Shown piece after piece: positions 43,718 to 52,436 of a stretch of DNA of 64,000 nt. Origin of the DNA: Alphaproteobacteria bacterium. GTDB taxonomy: Bacteria; Pseudomonadota; Alphaproteobacteria; CAAGCB01; CAG-977. The DNA lies in assembly GCA_900768185.1 (NCBI GenBank), contig CAAGCB010000004.1, positions 1 to 64,000 of the forward strand, written 5' to 3'. The notes under the pieces are model-generated. The model saw only the letters and a program-made list of their open reading frames with translations. It was not told the origin of the DNA and made no database searches. Made by a program: the position numbers and the translations under genes. Position 1 is the stretch's first letter, and the number at the start of each line of letters is the position of its first letter.

Positions 43718-44512
43718 ATGACAAACATTCATTCCACGGCTGTTATTGAAGACGGCGCAAAAATCGGAAACGATGTCGAAATAGGACCTTATTGCGTCGT
43801 CGGTTCGCAGGTCGAATTGAAAGACGGCGTAAAGCTGGTTTCCCATGTCTGGGTCGGCGGCGACACGACGGTCGGCGAAAACACGGAAATCCGTCCTTTT
43901 GCTTCGATCGGCGGTAAAAACCAAGATTTGAAGGACAAAGATAAAAAAGGCAAGCTGATTATCGGCAAGAACAATTCGATCCGCGAATACGCGACCATGC
44001 AGCCGGGGTCTCCCGACGGCGGGAATGAAACGGTCGTCGGCGACAACGGGCTGTTCATGATCGGCACGCACATCGCGCACGATTGCCATGTCGGCAACAA
44101 CGTCATCATGTCGAACAACGCGACGCTGGCGGGACACGTCAAGGTTTGCGACAATGTCATCATCGGCGGGTTGTCCGCTGTGCACCAGTTTTCACGCATC
44201 GGGGCGCACGCAATGGTCGGCGGCATGTGCGGCATTACGCGCGACGTTATTCCTTTTTCGCTGATTTCGTTCGGAAATTTGGAAGGCGTCAATATTGTCG
44301 GTTTGAAACGCCGCGGTTTTTCGCTGCAAACAATCAACAATCTGCGTTTGGCGGTTTCTGAAATCTTCAAGGGCGACGGAACGCTGTCCGAACGCGTGGC
44401 GAAGGTTGCCGAAACTTACGCCGATTGCGAACCCGTTCAGGAAATCGTGCGGTTCATGCAGACGGATTACAAGCGCGGCTTTATGCAGCCGAAAGCGACC
44501 ATAGCGGAATAG
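43718..44512 (+). CDS. lpxA: LpxA, UDP-N-acetylglucosamine O-acyltransferase
   Basis: 264 residues from the ATG of MTNIHS; an in-frame start eight codons earlier overlaps fabZ. Hexapeptide repeats form the beta-helix. The catalytic His is in GTHIAHDCHVG, and GLKRRGFS opens the C-terminal helical domain. It carries out the first step of lipid A synthesis. lpxI starts one base after its stop. Confidence 0.96.
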   Translation: MTNIHSTAVIEDGAKIGNDVEIGPYCVVGSQVELKDGVKLVSHVWVGGDTTVGENTEIRPFASIGGKNQDLKDKDKKGKLIIGKNNSIREYATMQPGSPDGGNETVVGDNGLFMIGTHIAHDCHVGNNVIMSNNATLAGHVKVCDNVIIGGLSAVHQFSRIGAHAMVGGMCGITRDVIPFSLISFGNLEGVNIVGLKRRGFSLQTINNLRLAVSEIFKGDGTLSERVAKVAETYADCEPVQEIVRFMQTDYKRGFMQPKATIAE

Positions 44513-44513
44513 C

Positions 44514-45332
44514 ATGGCGGAAAAGCTGGGAATTATCGCAGGGGGCGGTTCTTTGCCGAAGCAGTTGATTCAATGCTGCCGAAGCGAAGGTCGCCCTTTT
44601 GCATTGGTTTGTTTGGACGGTTTCGCCGCGCCGGAAACGGCGGAAGAAGCGGAGTGCTTGAAAATTCGTCTGGGCGAAGCGGGAAAAGCCGTTTCCTATT
44701 TCAAAGACAACGGCGTCAAAGAAATCGTGATGATCGGTTTTGTCAAACGTCCGTCGCTGTTTCAGTTGCGTCCCGACTGGTGGACGGCGAAATTTCTGGC
44801 TAAAATCGGGTTTAAGGCGTTCGGCGACGACAATCTGCTGACCGCCGTCATTAAGCATATCGAATCCGAAGGCTTTAAAATCGTCGGAATCCACGAAGTC
44901 ATGGGCAATATTTTGGCGACCGAAGGCGTGTTCGGAAAAATTCGACCCGACGCGCAGGCGGCGGACGATATTAATCACGGTGTGAAAATCGCGCTGGGAT
45001 TGGGCGCGCTGGACGTCGGACAGTCCGTCGTTGTTCAACAGGGAATTGTTCTGGGGGTTGAAGCCGTCGAAGGAACGGACGCTTTGATTAAACGGTGCAA
45101 AGATTTGGCGCGCCCCGGATTGGGCGGTGTGTTGGTGAAAACAAAAAAACCGCAACAGGAACAGCGCGCCGATTTGCCGACGATCGGCGTCCAAACCGTT
45201 GTCAACGCGTATGAATCCGGATTGCGCGGCATCGCGGTGCAAGCGGGAAAGACTTTGATTGTCGACCGCGCCGCCGTTACGGCAAAAGCGGACGAGCTGG
45301 GGCTGTTTATTACGGGGGTGAAAATACCATGA
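44514..45332 (+). CDS. lpxI: LpxI, UDP-2,3-diacylglucosamine diphosphatase
   Basis: 272 residues of the DUF1009/LpxI family: IAGGGSLP at the N-terminus, RPSLFQLRPDWW, GDDNLLTAVI, GLGALDVGQSVVVQ and GLRGIAVQAGKTLI. LpxI is the alphaproteobacterial replacement of LpxH. It hydrolyses UDP-diacylglucosamine to lipid X, attacking the alpha phosphate. It overlaps lpxB by four bases. Confidence 0.95.
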   Translation: MAEKLGIIAGGGSLPKQLIQCCRSEGRPFALVCLDGFAAPETAEEAECLKIRLGEAGKAVSYFKDNGVKEIVMIGFVKRPSLFQLRPDWWTAKFLAKIGFKAFGDDNLLTAVIKHIESEGFKIVGIHEVMGNILATEGVFGKIRPDAQAADDINHGVKIALGLGALDVGQSVVVQQGIVLGVEAVEGTDALIKRCKDLARPGLGGVLVKTKKPQQEQRADLPTIGVQTVVNAYESGLRGIAVQAGKTLIVDRAAVTAKADELGLFITGVKIP

Positions 45333-46519
45333 CGCGGTCGGACGATGAATTGCTGGTCTATTTGATCGCGGGCGAACCGTCGGGCGATTTGCTGGCGTCC
45401 CGTTTGATGCGGGCGTTGCGCGAAAAAACGGGCGGTAAAGTCCGTTTTGCCGGCGTCGGCGGTGAAACGATGATTGAAAACGGGTTTGAAAGCCTGTTTG
45501 ATTCGTCCGAACTGGCGGTGATGGGGCTGGCGGAGGTCGTTCCCTCCATTCCGCGCATCATGGCGCGCATCCGTCAAACGGTGGACGATATCGTCGAAAA
45601 AAAGCCCGATGTCGTCGTAACCGTCGACAGTTGGAGCTTTTGCGCCCGCGTGAACAAAGGACTGCGTTCCCTGCATACGGGGATTCCTCAAATCCATTAC
45701 GTCGCGCCGCAGGTCTGGGCGTGGAAAAAAGGGCGCGCGAAAACGTGCGGACGGTATATCGACAGGCTGATGGCGTTGTTGCCGAACGAAGCGAAATACT
45801 TTACGCCTTACGGTTTGACGGTCGATTTTGTCGGACACCCCGTTGTCGAAGGCGGTGCGGCGAAAGGGGACGGAAAGGGGTTTCGCAAAAAAAACGGCAT
45901 TCCCGAAACGGCGAAACTGCTGTGTGTTTTGCCGGGGTCGCGCCGATCGGAAACCAAGTATCTGCTCCCCGTGTTCAAAGACGTTGTCGCGGCGTTGAAA
46001 CAAAAACACCCCGATATGCAAATTGTCGTTCCGACGGTCGCAACGGTGGAACGGACGGTACGGCAGGCGGTCGCGGATTGGTCGGCGCCCGTTCATGTCG
46101 TGACGGGAGAATCAAACAGGTACGACGCGTTTGCGGCGGCGGACGCGGCTTTGGCGGCGTCCGGAACGGTTGCTTTGGAGCTGGCGATGGCGAAAGTGCC
46201 GTATATGATCGCCTATAAAATGAATCCCGTGTCGTCGTTTTTGGCGCGAAAGCTTGTTTCCGGTCGTTTTGCCAATTTGGTCAATATCTTGGCGGATCGG
46301 GAGATCGTCAAAGAATGCCTGTTGGAAAATTGCACGGTTCAAAACCTGACCGCCGAAATCGAAAAGCTGCTGAACGACGACTCTTATCGCGCCGCCGAAG
46401 TCAATGACGCTTTCGGCGTTTTAAAGATGCTGGGCGCGGACGATCCCGTCACCCCCAGCCAAAAAGCGGCGGAGGTTGTTTTAACCGTTGCCGGCGAACA
46501 CCGGACGAAAAAAGGTTAA
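45329..46519 (+). CDS. lpxB: LpxB, lipid-A-disaccharide synthase
   Basis: 396 residues, a GT19 GT-B enzyme. Motifs are IAGEPSGDLLA at the N-terminus, SWSFCARV, HYVAPQVWAWKKGRA, LPGSRRSE and the acceptor-lobe ASGTVALELA. It joins lipid X and UDP-diacylglucosamine at the inner membrane. It is the last gene of the run from pyrH, and its stop overlaps the convergent gph stop by four bases. Confidence 0.96.
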   Translation: MTRSDDELLVYLIAGEPSGDLLASRLMRALREKTGGKVRFAGVGGETMIENGFESLFDSSELAVMGLAEVVPSIPRIMARIRQTVDDIVEKKPDVVVTVDSWSFCARVNKGLRSLHTGIPQIHYVAPQVWAWKKGRAKTCGRYIDRLMALLPNEAKYFTPYGLTVDFVGHPVVEGGAAKGDGKGFRKKNGIPETAKLLCVLPGSRRSETKYLLPVFKDVVAALKQKHPDMQIVVPTVATVERTVRQAVADWSAPVHVVTGESNRYDAFAAADAALAASGTVALELAMAKVPYMIAYKMNPVSSFLARKLVSGRFANLVNILADREIVKECLLENCTVQNLTAEIEKLLNDDSYRAAEVNDAFGVLKMLGADDPVTPSQKAAEVVLTVAGEHRTKKG

Positions 46520-47178
46520 AGTCGTTTCAAAACGTCGGGCAAATCGCCGAAATCGTCTATCAAGGCGTCGGGTTTGATTTCGTCGAACGGGACGTGCGAA
46601 TAGCCGTAAGTCAGCAACACGACGGGAAATCCCGCGTTTCGGGCTGCTTCCGCGTCCGCTTCGCTGTCGCCTGTCATCACGGCGTCGTCGTTCGTGCCGC
46701 CCATACGCTTGACGGCTTCCCACAGCGGTTCGGGGCGCGGCTTGCGAACGGGAAGCGAATCCGCGCTCAACACAACGTCGAAATATTTTTCCAAATCCAG
46801 CTTTTGCAGAATGGTTTTGGTCGGGGCGGCGGGCTTGTTCGTGCAAACCGCCAGTTTAAAACCGCCCGTTTTTAACCGTCGCAACGTTTCGGGAACATGC
46901 GGGAAAACGTGTGTCAGGTTCATTTCCGCGGCGGCGTATCGGCGTATCCACGCGTCCAACAGTGTCGGCATTTCGGATTCGTCAATCGGATCGCCTGTCA
47001 GCTTGTATGCCCCTCGCAACATCATCGCCGCCCCGTTGCCGATAATCGACACCGTTTCGGATTCGGTCAGCGCGCGCCGTCCGTGATCGTTCAAAAACAG
47101 GCTGATTTCGCGGCACAAATCGGGGACGCTGTCAATCAGCGTGCCGTCCAGATCGAAAATCACGTATTTTTTTACCAT
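46516..47178 (-). CDS. gph: HAD-family phosphatase, phosphoglycolate phosphatase-like
   Basis: 220 residues. Motif I is FDLDGTLIDS, motif II CTNKP, and motifs III/IV lie in KPRPEPLW and GDSEADAEAARNAG. A helical cap of about 80 residues follows motif I. This matches Gph, which removes 2-phosphoglycolate, but related HAD phosphatases have other substrates. It is transcribed away from glmU and shares the 102-base divergent region. Confidence 0.8.
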   Translation of the reverse strand: MVKKYVIFDLDGTLIDSVPDLCREISLFLNDHGRRALTESETVSIIGNGAAMMLRGAYKLTGDPIDESEMPTLLDAWIRRYAAAEMNLTHVFPHVPETLRRLKTGGFKLAVCTNKPAAPTKTILQKLDLEKYFDVVLSADSLPVRKPRPEPLWEAVKRMGGTNDDAVMTGDSEADAEAARNAGFPVVLLTYGYSHVPFDEIKPDALIDDFGDLPDVLKRL

Positions 47179-47280
47179 TGTTTAAACTTCCGTAACAAAC
47201 TGTCGCCATAATTTATTTCAATTTTTGCTTCGACTATGTCACATTGTCGATAAAAATACAAAGAAAAGGATAGGCTTTCG

Positions 47281-48627
47281 ATGTCTGAAAACAAAGTTTG
47301 CGCCGTTGTTTTGGCGGCGGGGCAGGGAACCCGAATGAAATCGGCTTTGCCCAAAGTTCTGCACAAAATCGCGGGGCGTCCGATGGTGTCGCATTTGTTG
47401 GCGACCGTCGATTCTCTGCATGCCGAAAAAGCCGTCGTCGTCGTCGGTCCGAATATGGAACGGGTCGCCGAAGCGGTCGCGCCGCACGCGGTTGCCGTTC
47501 AGCATAAACAGCTGGGAACGGGCGACGCGGTCAAAGCCGCGCGCGAAGCTTTAAAGGGCGCGTCGGGCAGCGTTTTGGTGCTGTACGGCGATACGCCTTT
47601 GGTGCGCAAGGAAACGCTGGAAAAGATGGTCGAAGAACGCGAAAACGGCGCGGCTGTCGTCGTCCTGGGTTTCGAACCGCGTGATCCCGCGCGCTACGGG
47701 CGTTTGATCGTCAAAGACGGCGCGCTGGAACGCATCGTCGAATACAAGGACGCTTCCGAAACCGAACGCGCCGTTCGCCTGTGCAATTCGGGCGTGATGT
47801 GCGTCGCCGCCGAAAAGCTGTTCGGCTGGCTGGATCGCTTGACCAACGATAACGCGGCGGGCGAATACTACCTGACGGATTTGGTCGCTTTGGCGCGCGC
47901 GGACGGAGGAAAAGCCGTCGTCGTCGAATGTGCCGAATCGGAAGTCGCGGGCGCAAATTCCCGCGCGGATTTGGCGGCGATCGAGGCGGTCGTTCAAAAT
48001 GAACTGCGCGAAAAATTCTTGGCGCAGGGTGTCACCATGATCGACCCGAAAACGGTGTATTTTTCTTATGACACCGTATTGGGCAAAGATGTCGTGATCG
48101 AGCCGAACGTTATCTTTGAAACGGGCTGCTCGGTCGAAGACGACGTTGAAATCAAAGGCTTTTGCCATTTCGAGGGAACGCGTATCCGCAAAGGCGCGAA
48201 AGTCGGACCTTTCGCCCGTTTGCGTCCCGAAGCCGACATCGGCGAAAACTGCCATATCGGCGATTTCGTCGAAATCAAGAAATCCGTTATCGAATCGGGT
48301 GCGAAAGTCAACCACTTGTCCTATATCGGCGACGCGCGAATCGGGGCGAAAACCAACATCGGCGCGGGAACGATTACCTGCAACTACGACGGTTATTTCA
48401 AATCAAAAACCGATATCGGTGCGGGGGCTTTCATCGGGTCGAACACGATTATCGTCGCACCCTGCACGATAGAGGACGGCGCGATGACGGCGGCGGGGTC
48501 GGTCATTACCAAAAAAGTCGGCAAAAACGCCATGGCTGTCGCGCGCGGCAAGCAAACGGTGATGGACGGCTGGGCGGAAAAATTCCGCGAACAGAAAAAA
48601 GCGTTAAAAGAATCTTTGAAAAAGTAA
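47281..48627 (+). CDS. glmU: GlmU, bifunctional GlcN-1-P acetyltransferase / UDP-GlcNAc pyrophosphorylase
   Basis: 448 residues. The N-terminal half has LAAGQGTRMKSALPKVLH and the YGDTPLV sugar-nucleotide site. The C-terminal half is a left-handed beta-helix with the acetyltransferase His in KVNHLSYIGD and the NYDG motif. It makes UDP-GlcNAc, the precursor of lipid A and peptidoglycan. glmS follows after 12 bases. Confidence 0.97.
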   Translation: MSENKVCAVVLAAGQGTRMKSALPKVLHKIAGRPMVSHLLATVDSLHAEKAVVVVGPNMERVAEAVAPHAVAVQHKQLGTGDAVKAAREALKGASGSVLVLYGDTPLVRKETLEKMVEERENGAAVVVLGFEPRDPARYGRLIVKDGALERIVEYKDASETERAVRLCNSGVMCVAAEKLFGWLDRLTNDNAAGEYYLTDLVALARADGGKAVVVECAESEVAGANSRADLAAIEAVVQNELREKFLAQGVTMIDPKTVYFSYDTVLGKDVVIEPNVIFETGCSVEDDVEIKGFCHFEGTRIRKGAKVGPFARLRPEADIGENCHIGDFVEIKKSVIESGAKVNHLSYIGDARIGAKTNIGAGTITCNYDGYFKSKTDIGAGAFIGSNTIIVAPCTIEDGAMTAAGSVITKKVGKNAMAVARGKQTVMDGWAEKFREQKKALKESLKK

Positions 48628-48639
48628 GGAAAAACAACC

Positions 48640-50466
48640 ATGTGCGGAATTGTAGGCATTATATCGAACAGACAAGTGACTCCGTTGCTGATTGACGGGC
48701 TGAAGCGGCTGGAATACCGCGGATACGATTCCGCGGGGGTTGCGACGTTGGTCGACGGCAAAATCGAACGCCGCCGCGCCAAGGGCAAAATCGTCAATTT
48801 GGAAAAGAAAATCGCCGAAAACCCGCTGCCGGGGACAATCGGAATCGGTCATACCCGTTGGGCGACCCATGGCGTTCCGAACGAAGCGAATGCGCATCCG
48901 CATGCGACAAAACACGTCGCCGTCGTGCATAACGGCATTATCGAAAACTACCGCGAACTGCGCGACGAATTGAAAGAATTGGGACACGTTTTCGAAAGCG
49001 AAACGGACACCGAAGTCGTCGTTCACCTGATTTCCCAGAAAATCGAGGAAGGGTTGAGCGCGGAAGAAGCTGTTAAACAGTCCTTGAAACGATTGAAAGG
49101 CGCGTTTGCTCTGGCGATTGTTTTTGCGGGGCGCAACGACATCATTATCGGCGCGCGCAAAGGTTCGCCTTTGGCAGTCGGTTTCGGCGAAGGGGAAATG
49201 TTCCTTGGCTCTGACGCTTTGGCGTTGGCTCCTCTGACGCAAAAGATTATGTACTTGGAAGACGGCGACTGGGTCGTTTTAACGCACTCGTCCGCGACGG
49301 TTTATGACGAAAACGGCGGCGAAGTAAAGCGTCCCGTCGTTCAATCCGCCGCTTCGGGCGCGATGATCGGCAAAGGCGGATACCGTCACTTTATGCTCAA
49401 AGAAATCTATGAACAGCCGCAAGTCATCGGCGATACGCTGAACACGATGATCAATCAGGATATGGACACCATCACGTTGCCGAACGTGCCGTTTGATTTA
49501 AAGGAAATGACCCGTTTGACGATTGTCGCGTGCGGTACGTCGTATTACGCGGGCTTGGTCGGCAAATACTGGATCGAATCGATCGCGCGCGTTCCCGTCG
49601 ACATCGACGTCGCGTCCGAATTCCGCTATCGCCGTCCCGTGATGGAAAAAGGCGGTGTCGCGCTGTTTATTTCTCAATCGGGCGAAACGGCGGACACGCT
49701 GGCGGCTTTGCGCTATTGCAAAGAGCAGGGGCAGAAAATCGTGTCCATCGTCAATGTGCCGACCAGCACCATGGCGCGCGAATCCGATTGCGTGCTGAAG
49801 ACTTTGGCGGGTCCCGAAATCGGCGTCGCGTCCACGAAAGCGTTCACGACTCAGTTGACGCTGCTGGCGTGTTTTGCGATTGCCTTGGGGCGCGCGAAAG
49901 GCGCACTGTCCCGATCGGAGGAAAGCCGCCTGTCCCGCGCTTTGGTCGAAGTGCCGTCCCGCGCCGCCGAAGTGCTGAACAATGACCAAGCGATTGAAAA
50001 AATCGCGCAAAATCTGATGGTTCCCGCGCACGACGTTTTGTATTTGGGGCGCGGCAGCAGCTATCCGATTGCTTTGGAAGGCGCGCTGAAGCTCAAGGAA
50101 ATCTCGTACATTCACGCCGAAGGATACGCCGCGGGCGAAATGAAACACGGACCGATCGCCTTGATTGACGAAGGCGTGCCCGTCGTGGTCGTCGCGCCGA
50201 CGGACGAACTGTTCGACAAAACGATTTCCAATATGCAGGAAGTCTTGGCGCGCGGCGGCAAGGTCGTTTTCTTCGGCGACAAAGACGGCGTCGGCACGGT
50301 CAAAGACCGTTCCGCGGCGGCGATTGTTCTGCCGACGGTCGATCCCTTCGTCGCGCCGATTCTGTACGCCATTCCCGTTCAGCTGCTGGCTTATCATACG
50401 GCGGTCGCCAAAGGAACGGACGTCGACCAACCCCGCAATCTGGCTAAAAGCGTAACGGTGGAATAA
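48640..50466 (+). CDS. glmS: GlmS, glutamine:fructose-6-phosphate aminotransferase
   Basis: 608 residues. The N-terminal glutaminase begins MCGIVGI, so Cys2 becomes the nucleophile after Met removal, and has GHTRWATHG and NGIIENYRELR. Two SIS domains follow (CGTSYYAGL; SQSGETADTLAAL; LGRGSSYPIALEGALKLKE), ending KSVTVE. It makes glucosamine-6-phosphate. No glmS ribozyme-like leader is expected or seen because the gap to glmU is only 12 bases. Confidence 0.97.
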   Translation: MCGIVGIISNRQVTPLLIDGLKRLEYRGYDSAGVATLVDGKIERRRAKGKIVNLEKKIAENPLPGTIGIGHTRWATHGVPNEANAHPHATKHVAVVHNGIIENYRELRDELKELGHVFESETDTEVVVHLISQKIEEGLSAEEAVKQSLKRLKGAFALAIVFAGRNDIIIGARKGSPLAVGFGEGEMFLGSDALALAPLTQKIMYLEDGDWVVLTHSSATVYDENGGEVKRPVVQSAASGAMIGKGGYRHFMLKEIYEQPQVIGDTLNTMINQDMDTITLPNVPFDLKEMTRLTIVACGTSYYAGLVGKYWIESIARVPVDIDVASEFRYRRPVMEKGGVALFISQSGETADTLAALRYCKEQGQKIVSIVNVPTSTMARESDCVLKTLAGPEIGVASTKAFTTQLTLLACFAIALGRAKGALSRSEESRLSRALVEVPSRAAEVLNNDQAIEKIAQNLMVPAHDVLYLGRGSSYPIALEGALKLKEISYIHAEGYAAGEMKHGPIALIDEGVPVVVVAPTDELFDKTISNMQEVLARGGKVVFFGDKDGVGTVKDRSAAAIVLPTVDPFVAPILYAIPVQLLAYHTAVAKGTDVDQPRNLAKSVTVE

Positions 50467-51026
50467 TGTTCAAGGACAAAGCCCGCCGTCTGTTCCGTCG
50501 TTTTGGAAACAACCTGAAATCAATTTTGACGGTTTGGATTCCGGCGGGGCTGGTTGCCGGCTTTTTTCTGTTCGTCGTCCTGTCCGTCGCCTTGTCAAAC
50601 GACGCGTCGTTTTATGATTGCGGACGAATGCTGGCGCGGTGCGCGGGGGATGAACCGTCCGTCGGGCGCATGGCAAAGTGCGCGTATCAAACGGCATGGT
50701 GCGACGCGAACGTGATTTGGGACAGGCTGAACGGCAAAAAGTTTCCTGATTTGCCGGGCTTGCCTGTCGCGGACGAACGGGCGGACGCCGAGTTGTTTGA
50801 AAAGCTGACTTCGGAGGAGTTTTTGCAAGAACGGTTCGCCGAGCAGGAACGGTTCGAACGCGAAAATCCGCATGAAACCGGATTGCCCGCCGACAGCGCC
50901 GCGATGAAAGCTTATATTGACGAAGTCCGCGCCGATCGGCAGGCGTTCGAAGCCGAACAGGCTTTGAAACGCGCCGCCGCTTTGCGTCCGGTCAAAGATG
51001 ATTTGACTGGAAAAGCGGAAAAATAA
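50466..51026 (+). CDS. Small single-span membrane protein with a twin CX6C motif
   Basis: 186 residues, starting at an ATG that overlaps the glmS stop by one base. A basic N-terminus and one membrane helix (about 22-44) suggest an N-in orientation. Directly after it come Cys52-X6-Cys59 and Cys72-X6-Cys79, equally spaced pairs 12 residues apart that could form a periplasmic disulfide hairpin. A long charged helix (about 105-175) rich in Glu, Arg and Ala ends the protein. No family is recognised. Position suggests co-translation with glmS. Confidence 0.65.
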   Translation: MFKDKARRLFRRFGNNLKSILTVWIPAGLVAGFFLFVVLSVALSNDASFYDCGRMLARCAGDEPSVGRMAKCAYQTAWCDANVIWDRLNGKKFPDLPGLPVADERADAELFEKLTSEEFLQERFAEQERFERENPHETGLPADSAAMKAYIDEVRADRQAFEAEQALKRAAALRPVKDDLTGKAEK

Positions 51027-51063
51027 AGCCTATAAGGAACGGGTGCTTTAAAAGGTGATTGTT

Positions 51064-52416
51064 ATGCAAAATTGGCTGCCCGACAGTTGGCGTGCGAAAC
51101 CGGCGGCGCATTTGCCGGAATACGCCGACAAGGAATGTTTGAAATCCGTTGAACAAAAACTGTGCAAATATCCGCCGTTGGTCTTTGCCGAAGAAGCGTA
51201 TCGCCTGAAAAAATCGCTGGGCGATGTCGCCAACGGCAAAGCCTTTCTGTTGCAGGGCGGCGATTGCGCCGAAAGCTTCGCCGATTTCGGGGCGGGCAAT
51301 ATTCGCGACATGTTCCGCATTCTGTTGCAGATGGCGGTCGTCCTGATGTTCGGGGCGTCCCGTCCCGTCGTCAAAGTCGGACGTCTGGCGGGACAATTCG
51401 CCAAGCCGCGATCTTCCCCTTTTGAAACCCTCAACGGCGTGACGTTGCCGTCGTACAAAGGGGATAATATCAACGGTATTGAATTTACACCGCAATCCCG
51501 CGCGCCGAATCCCGAAAGAATGTTGCAGGCGTATCACCACGCGTCGGCGACGCTGAATCTGTTGCGCGCGTTTTCTCAGGGCGGATTCGCCGATTTGAAC
51601 AAAGTTCAGGAATGGAATTTAGGCTTTGTCGCCAATTCTTTGCAGGGCGAACAGTACCGCCGTTTCGCCGATCGCATCAGCGAAACGCTGAATTTTATGG
51701 CGGCGTGCGGCATTTCGGCGGACACCGTGCCGCTGGTGCGCGAAACGCCTTTCTACACGTCGCACGAGGCTTTGCTCCTGCCGTTTGAAGAAGCTTTAAC
51801 CCGCGTTGATGCGTCAACGGGGGATTGGTACGACTGTTCCGCCCACATGCTTTGGATCGGCGAAAGGACGCGCGATCCCGACGGGGCGCACGTCGAATTC
51901 GCCCGCGGCGTCTGCAATCCGGTCGGCGTCAAAGTCGGTCCTAAAACCCAAAGCGACGATCTGTTGCGTTTGTGCGAAATTTTAAACCCGCTGAACGAAG
52001 CGGGACGCCTGACGTTTATTGTGCGCATGGGGGTGAACAATATTGAAAACAACCTGCCGCCGCTGATTCGCGCCGTTGAACGCGAGGGATACCGCGTCGT
52101 TTGGTCGTGCGATCCGATGCACGCGAATACGCAAGTGGCGTCCAACGGTTATAAAACCCGCGATTTCAAAGCGATTTTGGAAGAGGTTAAGCGATTCTTC
52201 GCCGTGCACCAAGCCGAAGGCACTTACGCGGGCGGTCTGCATTTCGAAATGACGGGGCAGGACGTGACCGAATGCGTCGGCGGATCGCAGAAAATCACCG
52301 AAGAAAACCTGTCGGAACATTACAGTACGCTGTGCGATCCGCGTCTGAACGCGAACCAATCGCTGGAACTGGCTTTTCTGGTCGCCGAAATTTTGAAAAA
52401 CAGCGCCGCCGTATAA
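51064..52416 (+). CDS. Class II 3-deoxy-7-phosphoheptulonate (DAHP) synthase
   Basis: 450 residues from the ATG with AAAGGTGA upstream; a GTG three codons earlier is less likely. The class II (plant/AroH-type) motifs are QGGDCAESF, RLAGQFAKPRSSP, HMLWIGERTR, VGVKVGPK and WSCDPMHANT, with the ETP/SHEALLL loop. It condenses PEP and erythrose-4-phosphate, the first step of the shikimate pathway. Class II enzymes need a divalent metal held by Cys, His, Glu and Asp; a Cys in QGGDC and a His in DPMH are visible. Confidence 0.93.
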   Translation: MQNWLPDSWRAKPAAHLPEYADKECLKSVEQKLCKYPPLVFAEEAYRLKKSLGDVANGKAFLLQGGDCAESFADFGAGNIRDMFRILLQMAVVLMFGASRPVVKVGRLAGQFAKPRSSPFETLNGVTLPSYKGDNINGIEFTPQSRAPNPERMLQAYHHASATLNLLRAFSQGGFADLNKVQEWNLGFVANSLQGEQYRRFADRISETLNFMAACGISADTVPLVRETPFYTSHEALLLPFEEALTRVDASTGDWYDCSAHMLWIGERTRDPDGAHVEFARGVCNPVGVKVGPKTQSDDLLRLCEILNPLNEAGRLTFIVRMGVNNIENNLPPLIRAVEREGYRVVWSCDPMHANTQVASNGYKTRDFKAILEEVKRFFAVHQAEGTYAGGLHFEMTGQDVTECVGGSQKITEENLSEHYSTLCDPRLNANQSLELAFLVAEILKNSAAV

Positions 52417-52436
52417 TTCGTTCGCGCGAAACGCGG

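Noticed and set aside
48628..48639. A glmS ribozyme upstream of glmS
   Set aside because: Only 12 bases separate glmU and glmS, and no ribozyme is possible there.
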